Below, piece after piece: positions 42,131 through 47,549 of a DNA stretch of 47,549 bases (position 1 is its first letter; each line of letters begins with the position of its first letter). Under the pieces are notes generated by a model. The model was not told the DNA's origin. It did no database searches and saw nothing but the letters and a program-made list of their open reading frames with translations. The stretch is taken from positions 25,039-72,587 of the forward strand of contig DCKD01000019.1 of the NCBI GenBank assembly GCA_002320245.1. The letters run 5' to 3'. This DNA comes from Lachnospiraceae bacterium UBA1683. Its GTDB lineage: Bacteria; Bacillota; Clostridia; Lachnospirales; Lachnospiraceae. A program made the position numbers and the translations under genes.

Positions 42131-42949
42131 TTAAAAGTCTCCACCGGCTGCCTCTTTGCTGTACTCCCCCAAAAGTGCAAACGCGTGGTTCATCGGACCG
42201 GAACCTGCACCCAAATCCAACATTGCCTCAAGCGCACCGGATATATATTCTTTCGCCCGCCTTATCGATTCATCCATATTGTACCCTTTCGCCAGATTAG
42301 ACGCGATTGCACTGGACAGGGTACATCCGGTTCCGTGTGTGTTCGGATTTTCAATCCGTTTTCCATAAAACCAGCGGCTGTTTCCATCCTGATACAATAA
42401 ATCATCGGCGCTGCCCAGATGGTGCCCGCCTTTGCAGAGCACCGCACAATGATAAGTCTCGCTGATTATTTTCGCCGCACGAACCATATCCTCCGCTGTC
42501 TTCACCTCTATTCCCGCCAACACCTCTGCCTCCGGGACATTCGGTGTCACCAGCGCCGCCATTGGAAGAAGACATTGTTTCATTGTATCCACTGCATCCC
42601 CGTTCAGTAACTTTGAACCGCTTGTTGCGACCATAACCGTATCCACAACAATATTTTCTGCATCATATTCCTTTAATTTTTTTGCAATCGTCTGAATCAG
42701 CGCCGCGGAGGAAACCATTCCAATCTTCACGGCATCCGGACGGATATCCGTAAAAACACTGTCGAGCTGCTGAGCCAGGAAATCCGGGGTCACTTCCATA
42801 ATTCCGGTCACACCCACCGTATTCTGCGCCGTCAGCGCGGTAACTGCTGTCATGGCATATACGCCATTTGTAATCATCGTCTTAATATCTGCCTGAATTC
42901 CGGCACCCCCACTGGAGTCACTTCCGGCGATTGATAGTGCTGTCCTCAT
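42131..42949 (-). CDS. thiD: Hydroxymethylpyrimidine (phosphate) kinase
   Basis: Phosphorylates HMP and HMP-P to HMP-PP for thiamine synthesis. The 272-aa ribokinase-fold product has AGSDSSGGAGIQADIK near the N-terminus and the anion-hole motif GTGCTLSSAIAS near the C-terminus, both typical. Two ATGs stand in tandem (42952 and 42949). The second has AGGAG seven bases upstream and is preferred. It is the last of three collinear genes thiE, HAD phosphatase, thiD. A role in PLP salvage is a known side activity of relatives. Confidence 0.95.
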   Translation of the reverse strand: MRTALSIAGSDSSGGAGIQADIKTMITNGVYAMTAVTALTAQNTVGVTGIMEVTPDFLAQQLDSVFTDIRPDAVKIGMVSSAALIQTIAKKLKEYDAENIVVDTVMVATSGSKLLNGDAVDTMKQCLLPMAALVTPNVPEAEVLAGIEVKTAEDMVRAAKIISETYHCAVLCKGGHHLGSADDLLYQDGNSRWFYGKRIENPNTHGTGCTLSSAIASNLAKGYNMDESIRRAKEYISGALEAMLDLGAGSGPMNHAFALLGEYSKEAAGGDF

Positions 42950-42976
42950 CATTTCTCTCCTGCTGATTTTCTGAAC

Positions 42977-43645
42977 CTAATTCTCTTCATCTGTTACTCT
43001 CCGCCAGAATGCCTGAAAATCATCAAACTCCGGCAAATACACATCTGCCGTATTCCATATTTTCCCTAGCTTCCGGTCGTTTGCCCGGTCGTAAACCGCA
43101 ACTGTCAGAAACCCGGCTTTCTTCGCAGTACGAACGGCATGATAAGCATCCTCAAATACGAGTACTTCATCCGGGTCACAGTCCATCTGTAAAGCCGCTG
43201 TCAAATAAATATCCGGTTTATTTTTATCGGTCTCAAGTTCCGTACAGGTCAGAATCCCCTCAAACAGGTTGCGGACTTTAAGCCGATTCAAAGCTGCCTC
43301 CAGATTTTTCCGGTCACCCGTCGTCGCAACCACCATTGGAATATGCTGTTCCCGGAACCCTTCCAGAAATGCGCGCACGCCTTCTTTTAATGGCACACGT
43401 TTTGCATAATATTCTTCAATCTCTTTATTTACGCCATCCATCACCTGCTGCGCAGTCAGTTCCAAATGGTATTCTTTAATCATATATTCTGCGCCCTGCT
43501 CCATACTCATCGTAAACAATACATCGCCCAGACCTTTTTTTGCCTCAATACCAAGAGATTTCAGATATAATTCCCCCAGATTTTCCCATATGGGCATTGA
43601 ATTCAGCAGCGTTCCGTCTGCATCAAAAATCGCTCCTTTTATCAT
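42977..43645 (-). CDS. HAD-superfamily hydrolase in the thiamine cluster
   Basis: A 222-aa HAD hydrolase of subfamily IA with nucleophile D8 and D10 in FDADGTLL, motif II Thr in VVATTGD, the motif III Lys in DKNKPDIYL and motif IV EDAYHAV, with a helical cap (about 15-90). By sequence alone it resembles beta-phosphoglucomutase or pyrophosphatase-type HADs. It lies between thiE and thiD, 27 bases ahead of the latter. I infer a thiamine monophosphate or HMP-phosphate phosphatase, but a general sugar phosphatase is possible. GAGG precedes the ATG. Confidence 0.85.
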   Translation of the reverse strand: MIKGAIFDADGTLLNSMPIWENLGELYLKSLGIEAKKGLGDVLFTMSMEQGAEYMIKEYHLELTAQQVMDGVNKEIEEYYAKRVPLKEGVRAFLEGFREQHIPMVVATTGDRKNLEAALNRLKVRNLFEGILTCTELETDKNKPDIYLTAALQMDCDPDEVLVFEDAYHAVRTAKKAGFLTVAVYDRANDRKLGKIWNTADVYLPEFDDFQAFWRRVTDEEN

Positions 43646-43744
43646 GTCTTTTTACCTCACATCACCCAGTACACGGTTTCTCTTACACTGCACATAATAA
43701 TTTCCTGCCGTGCAGAATCCGGAATCCAGAAATCCATCCATATT

Positions 43745-44389
43745 TTATGATGCTTCCACCATACGCTGTGTCAGCGCTTTCAGTTCCCGTGCTGCATCCT
43801 CGATATCAGGCTGGGCAAATATCGCACTGATAGCAGCAACTCCACAGATTCCGTTTCCTGCAAGCTCCATTACATTATGCGTCCCAATTCCGCCAATTGC
43901 AATAACCGGAATAGAAACCGCCCTGCAAATTGCCTTTAATGTATCCCTGCCAACCTCAACCGCATCCGCTTTGGAATTGGTCGGAAATACAGCTCCGACT
44001 CCAAGATAATCCGCGCCTCTGCGCTCAGCCTCCAGCGCCTGCTCCACTGTCCGTGCAGAAACCCCAATAATTTTGTGTTCCCCCAGCTTTTCACGCACAT
44101 CCCCTGCTTCCATATCATTCTGTCCGACATGTACCCCGTCTGCGTCTATTTCTGCCGCAATACCCACATTGTCATTGATGACAAACGGAACACCATACTT
44201 TTTACACAATGCTTTGATTTCTTTTGCCTCCGCAAGAAAGGCATCCCTGTCCAGCTCTTTCTCCCTCAACTGAATAAAGGTTACCCCGCCCCTCAGGGCT
44301 TTTTCCACCTGTTCGTAAAGTGTCTCTCCATTGAGCCAGTGGCGGTCTGTCACCGCATATAATAATAATTCTTTTTTTTCGCACTTCAT
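43745..44389 (-). CDS. thiE: Thiamine phosphate synthase
   Basis: Joins HMP-PP and the thiazole phosphate to give thiamine monophosphate. The 214-aa TIM-barrel product has YAVTDRHWL, FIQLREKELD, FVINDNVGIA, GVHVGQNDM, GVSARTVEQA, GAVFPTNSKAD and AIGGI, the usual substrate and pyrophosphate contacts. AGGGG lies before the ATG. It is the first gene of the cluster. The thiazole branch (thiG, thiH, thiM) is not in the window, and I found no TPP riboswitch in its 194-base upstream region, which is unusual for thiE in Clostridia. Confidence 0.95.
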   Translation of the reverse strand: MKCEKKELLLYAVTDRHWLNGETLYEQVEKALRGGVTFIQLREKELDRDAFLAEAKEIKALCKKYGVPFVINDNVGIAAEIDADGVHVGQNDMEAGDVREKLGEHKIIGVSARTVEQALEAERRGADYLGVGAVFPTNSKADAVEVGRDTLKAICRAVSIPVIAIGGIGTHNVMELAGNGICGVAAISAIFAQPDIEDAARELKALTQRMVEAS

Positions 44390-44528
44390 CTTGTATTGTC
44401 CCCTTTTCTATCATACATCATACCTTGCGCCCTGTTCCGGTATCCCTCCGATCAATCATGTCCCCCGTGAACAGGGGACAACACGCCATCTGTCCACTGA
44501 GGGTATAAACAGCGTCAATGATGCAAAA
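44390..44528 (-). other. thiE upstream region without a recognisable riboswitch
   Basis: The gap contains an inverted repeat TGTCCCC/GGGGACA near 44459-44481, related in sequence to the GGGGACTGTCCCC repeat, and no convincing promoter. The conserved CTGAGA and AACCTGAT-type blocks of the TPP aptamer are absent in the right order. Confidence 0.4.
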
Positions 44529-44552
44529 GCCGGGCAGCACTTCCCGCCCGGC
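44529..44552 (-). terminator. Terminator of the SUF-like pair
   Basis: A GC-rich stem GCCGGGC/GCCCGGC (44529-44535 with 44546-44552) with TTTT on the minus strand, 32 bases after the SufBD-like stop. Confidence 0.8.
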
Positions 44553-44584
44553 AAAACTTTGTTCAGGTTCCGTATCAAAAATCC

Positions 44585-45505
44585 TTATTTCAGGAAATTT
44601 TCAATGATAACCGCTTCTGCCTCCTCTTCCGTCATTCCAAATGTACGCAGTTTTACCAACTGTTCATCATTGATTCTCCCAATTGCAGCCTCATGGACAA
44701 TCTGTGCATCCATATGTTTTGCATTTATCTCCGGAATGGAACTGATTTCCGCTTCGTCCATAATAATAGAATCACACTGTACATGCGCATGACATAAATT
44801 TTCTCCAATTGCCCTCGGATGGAATACTTGTTTTGATTCTCCTTTTGCCACAGAACGGGAAATAATTCTGGCAGAACTGTTCTTTCCCTTCAGCTCAACA
44901 TCCATATTTGAAATTGCTTTCTGTGCGGCATGTGTCATTAATTTCTCCGTGACATAGACTTTTGCATTCTCCGCCAGTTCAATATAATTCTCACGTTTCG
45001 TGGAATCAACACCTTTAATCTGGGAAGTCTCCAGCGTAAATACTGAATTCTCCCCGACAAAAATCTTTGTCACCGGATTGAGCACTTTACTGCCGGTTCC
45101 ATTCCCCTCGGCATAATGGTTTTCCACATACTTCACATTCGCATTTTTCCCGACATGAAAAGCATGGATGCCATCGTGGCGCGTCTCGCTGCATCCTTCT
45201 CCGTGAATGCCGCAGCCCGCGACAATTGTCACGTCCGCCCCGTCTTCCACATAGAAATCATTGTATACCACGTCAACTCCCGGCTCTGACATCACAACAG
45301 GAATATGCACCTGCTCCTTCTGTGCCTCTGCGCTGATAAAAATGTCAATTCCCGGCTTATCTTCTTTTTTCACAATCCGGATATGGCGGCTGTCCCCATG
45401 GCACACTGCCATTCCGTTCAGGCGCAGGTTATAAGCGCCCTCCTGCTTAAATCCATAGGAGTCGATTACTTTCAATACATCTTCCGTTACCTGATTCAGT
45501 TCCAT
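44585..45505 (-). CDS. SufBD-family Fe-S assembly scaffold (SmsB-like)
   Basis: A 306-aa beta-helix protein of the SufB/SufD family, much shorter than canonical SufB (about 470 aa). It keeps the C-terminal core: NPVTKIFVGENS, SARIISRSVAKGES, HAHVQCDSIIMD and SSIPEINAKH, with conserved His and Cys residues there. It pairs with the SufC-like ATPase, whose stop overlaps its ATG by one base (TAATG), so translation is coupled. GGAGGAG precedes the ATG at 45505; the frame extends ten codons further. With no sufS, sufU or sufE nearby this matches the two-gene SUF-like minimal system (SmsCB) of anaerobes. Confidence 0.88.
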   Translation of the reverse strand: MELNQVTEDVLKVIDSYGFKQEGAYNLRLNGMAVCHGDSRHIRIVKKEDKPGIDIFISAEAQKEQVHIPVVMSEPGVDVVYNDFYVEDGADVTIVAGCGIHGEGCSETRHDGIHAFHVGKNANVKYVENHYAEGNGTGSKVLNPVTKIFVGENSVFTLETSQIKGVDSTKRENYIELAENAKVYVTEKLMTHAAQKAISNMDVELKGKNSSARIISRSVAKGESKQVFHPRAIGENLCHAHVQCDSIIMDEAEISSIPEINAKHMDAQIVHEAAIGRINDEQLVKLRTFGMTEEEAEAVIIENFLK

Positions 45506-46242
45506 TAAAGCTCTCCTCCCTTCTGCTGTCTGCAATGACAGGAATTAATTTCCTGCCCGAACAAATGCGGCATAATCTCTTCCGCCGCCCCGATAGACTC
45601 AACCTTGCCGTCTGAAATCACCATAATCCTGTCTGCCATCTGGATAATCCGTTCCTGATGGGAAATGAGAATCAGGCTTTCCCTCTTTTCCCTGTGAATC
45701 TGCTCAAACCGCTTAATTAGCATCGAAAAGCTCCACAAGTCAATTCCGGCTTCCGGTTCATCAAAAATACAGATATCGTGATGTTTTGCAAGTACCGTTG
45801 CAATCTCGATTCGTTTCATCTCACCGCCGGAAAGTGTTGCATCTGCCTCCCTGTCAATATATTCCATCGCGCACAGTCCGACACTGCTCAGCAGTTCACA
45901 GCACTCATCCTCGCTCAGTGCTCTTCCCGCCGCAAGATGCAGCAGCCTTCTGACTGTCATCCCTTTGAACCGCGGCGGCTGTTGGAATGCAAATCCCATC
46001 CCTGCTTTTGCCCGCTCATCAATCGTCATCTCCGTGATATCGGTTCCGTTCAGTGTGATTTTTCCTGCCGTCTCTTTATTGATACCCATCAGCAGCTTCG
46101 CCAGCGTAGACTTCCCGCCTCCGTTCGGTCCGGTAATCACAAGCATCTCGCCGTCTTTCACAGAAAAACTTACATCCGACAAAATCTCGGACTGCCTGCC
46201 CTCTTCCTGTACATCATATGATAAATGTTCTACCTGTAACAT
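45505..46242 (-). CDS. SufC-like ABC ATPase (SmsC-like)
   Basis: A 245-aa soluble ABC ATPase: Walker A GPNGGGKST (39-47), Q-loop FAFQQPPRFKG, signature LSGGEMKR and Walker B ICIFDEPEAGID. The sequence FQQPP and the EAGID D-loop are characteristic of SufC. It is thought to power conformational change of the SufBD partner during cluster assembly. The C-terminus ends in a short Cys/His patch (SCHCRQQ) not expected in standard SufC. AAGGAAG precedes the ATG. It is the first gene of the pair, downstream of the LysR gene in the same direction. Confidence 0.9.
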   Translation of the reverse strand: MLQVEHLSYDVQEEGRQSEILSDVSFSVKDGEMLVITGPNGGGKSTLAKLLMGINKETAGKITLNGTDITEMTIDERAKAGMGFAFQQPPRFKGMTVRRLLHLAAGRALSEDECCELLSSVGLCAMEYIDREADATLSGGEMKRIEIATVLAKHHDICIFDEPEAGIDLWSFSMLIKRFEQIHREKRESLILISHQERIIQMADRIMVISDGKVESIGAAEEIMPHLFGQEINSCHCRQQKGGEL

Positions 46243-46363
46243 TTTGTCACTTCCTTTTCTCTAATCTGCAATTGCGAAAGATTCCTGTCCATTCGGAACA
46301 GCATGCCGCATATCCGTCTGCCGCACAGACTGTCCGTTGCGAAAGCAGCCCTGCTCCGGGGCA

Positions 46364-47239
46364 TTACGAAAATTCTTCAAATAATTCCTTGTACATATCC
46401 GCATAAATGCTTCCCCGCCTCCAGACAAAAGTAAAATCATGGCTCACGTCAAAATCCGTCAGCGGAATCCTCCGTAACTCTCCCTTTTTTATCTCTTCCT
46501 TCACTGCGACCTCATATAAAAATGTAATCCCACACCCTGCTTTTGTCAACTCTTTAATTGTCTGAAGGCTGCTGATTTCAATCATTTTTGCAAATTCCTG
46601 GATACTTCTGTTCTGCGATGCCAGATAGCGTTCCAGTACTTCCCGGGTTCCCGAACCCGGTTCCCTTAGAAGAATCCGCTCTCCGAATACGTCCTCCAGT
46701 CTGTCCTGCTGTTTCCGGAACGGATAATGCGGGCTGCTCACCGCAATAAACCGCTCCGTTGAATAATGAAGATATTCATATTCACTTTTATTAAAATATC
46801 CTTCCACAAGGGCAAAATCAATCTCCCCGTTGTCCAGACGCTCCAACAACGTCTGTGTATTTGCCACTTCCATATGTAACTGAGCATCCGGATAATGAAG
46901 TAGATAACGCTCCAACACCTTTGACATCACGGCATCCCCCACAGTCATCGTTGCCCCGAACCGGATATCCTGAAACCCGTCATCCGAATGCAGCATCTGG
47001 TTCTGTAAAGACTGCTCATCATGCAGCATCGTAATAGCCGCACTCTTCAACAGCTCCCCTGCCGATGTCATTTTCAGTTTCTTCCCCGAATAACAAAACA
47101 ACTTCGTCCTGTAATGCTCCTCCAGAAACCGGATATGCTGCGACACTGCCGGCTGAGTAATATGTAATTCCTCCGCCGCCCGCGTAAAATTCATACACCG
47201 GCAAACCATCAAAAACGTTTCCATACGAAAATCCAGCAT
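46364..47239 (-). CDS. LysR-family transcriptional regulator
   Basis: A 291-aa LysR regulator: winged HTH (1-60; NFTRAAEELHITQPAVSQHIRF) and a periplasmic-binding-like effector domain (about 88-291). The effector domain resembles the CysL/CysB-like group (RFGATMTVGD, LREPGSGTRE), whose members respond to sulfur or selenium-related metabolites or other small anions. AAGGGGG precedes the ATG. It is 121 bases upstream of the SUF-like pair in the same direction. Control of Fe-S assembly by a sulfur signal is an attractive inference, but LysR genes more often regulate a divergent neighbour, which here is outside the window. Confidence 0.9.
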   Translation of the reverse strand: MLDFRMETFLMVCRCMNFTRAAEELHITQPAVSQHIRFLEEHYRTKLFCYSGKKLKMTSAGELLKSAAITMLHDEQSLQNQMLHSDDGFQDIRFGATMTVGDAVMSKVLERYLLHYPDAQLHMEVANTQTLLERLDNGEIDFALVEGYFNKSEYEYLHYSTERFIAVSSPHYPFRKQQDRLEDVFGERILLREPGSGTREVLERYLASQNRSIQEFAKMIEISSLQTIKELTKAGCGITFLYEVAVKEEIKKGELRRIPLTDFDVSHDFTFVWRRGSIYADMYKELFEEFS

Positions 47240-47549
47240 CGTAATCCCCCTTTATAAAGATTTAATAGAAATTTAAGGGGGACTGTCCCCTTTGAACCCC
47301 CCTCTGAAACTTAATAAGGCGAGACTTCACACGCATGTAAGTCCCGCCATGTATTGTTACTACTCTCCCTACAATTACTATAACATATATTTATAGATAA
47401 ATAAATATTTATAATTATATTTTATTGTACTTTTTTGATACAATTATTTTGCAAATCATTAAACATATCTTTTAGGACAATATGAAGTGACCTCACATGT
47501 GTAACAACGTGGATTTACCTGTATACTGAGTTTTGGAAAAAACAATGGT
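47240..47549. other. Non-coding AT-rich end of the window
   Basis: No gene is seen in these 310 bases. They hold repeat copy 2 (47278-47294), an inverted repeat GGCGAGACTT/AAGTCCCGCC at 47318-47348 that may end a minus-strand gene lying beyond the window, a very AT-rich stretch (about 47380-47470), and TATACT at 47522-47527, a possible -10 for a plus-strand gene starting past the edge. Confidence 0.5.
47278..47294. repeat. 17-base repeat containing GGGGACTGTCCCC, copy 2
   Basis: Identical to 33863-33879. It lies 39 bases upstream of the LysR start codon, as copy 1 lies 30 bases upstream of uvrC, so both sit in a promoter or leader position. Confidence 0.6.

Noticed and set aside
44400..44584. 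A TPP riboswitch upstream of thiE (a GGAACCTGAAC string occurs on the minus strand)
   Set aside because: The string lies at the 3' end of the SufBD-like gene region, in front of its terminator, and the other aptamer blocks are missing.
1..47549. A mobile element, phage, toxin-antitoxin or defence system
   Set aside because: No transposase, integrase, recombinase, nuclease-helicase module or typical terminal repeats were seen; the gene content is core metabolism and proteostasis.

Overview
The window looks like a piece of a Lachnospiraceae (Clostridia, Bacillota) chromosome. The evidence is the clustered tig-clpP-clpX-lon-engB order, a firmicute class III fructose-1,6-bisphosphatase, HPr kinase/phosphorylase next to uvrC, a DUF1846 protein, a two-gene SUF-like Fe-S system, strong AGGAGG-type ribosome binding sites and moderate GC. 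It is almost entirely core genome: 38 protein-coding genes, no tRNA, rRNA, CRISPR array, insertion sequence or prophage. Many genes end at long perfect intrinsic terminators, often shared by convergent neighbours.

Layout. 1-2084: asnB (+), followed by a degenerate copy of its own 3' end and a bidirectional terminator. 2085-9830: protein quality control operon on the minus strand (tig, clpP, clpX, lon, engB, AI-2E-type permease), with an array of small hairpins between clpX and lon. 9903-11824: DJ-1/PfpI protein, a structured non-coding repeat, CYTH protein and a small Xre regulator. 11824-15555: a threonine/lysine branch operon read hom, alkaline-phosphatase-superfamily homoserine kinase candidate, lysC; lysC carries an internal start for a beta subunit. 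15732-20310: prfB with programmed +1 frameshift, secA, and a eukaryote-type hisA. 20427-24529: small Thr/Asn-rich lipoprotein, fbp, dapB, and a tandem OB-fold SSB-like protein. 24791-28097: typA, hpf, yigZ-like. 28276-39953: class A PBP, hprK, uvrC, ftsH, DUF1846, pyrG and a PAP2 phosphatase. 40012-41992: a TrmB-like regulator overlapping lysA. 42131-44389: thiE, a HAD phosphatase and thiD. 44585-47239: SufBD-like scaffold, SufC-like ATPase and a LysR regulator. 47240-47549: non-coding, AT-rich.

How the genes fit together. Aspartate-family metabolism recurs: asnB, lysC, hom, the homoserine kinase candidate, dapB and lysA are all present but split over four loci. Proteostasis and translation control (Tig, ClpXP, Lon, FtsH, SecA, RF2, TypA, HPF, EngB) is the other theme.

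The observations I consider most worth checking are: the homoserine kinase replacement in the threonine operon; the in-frame second start in lysC; a 7-bp hairpin wrapped round the RF2 frameshift site; two copies of a structured non-coding module (6379-6420 and 23780-23831) whose stems differ by compensating changes; a palindrome at the predicted start site of the TrmB-lysA operon; the HAD phosphatase inside the thiamine cluster; the eukaryote-type HisA; and leader hairpins before hpf and pyrG. I did not find an obviously new multi-gene system; the novelty here is mostly regulatory and non-coding. All functional calls rest on reading motifs by eye, without database searches.
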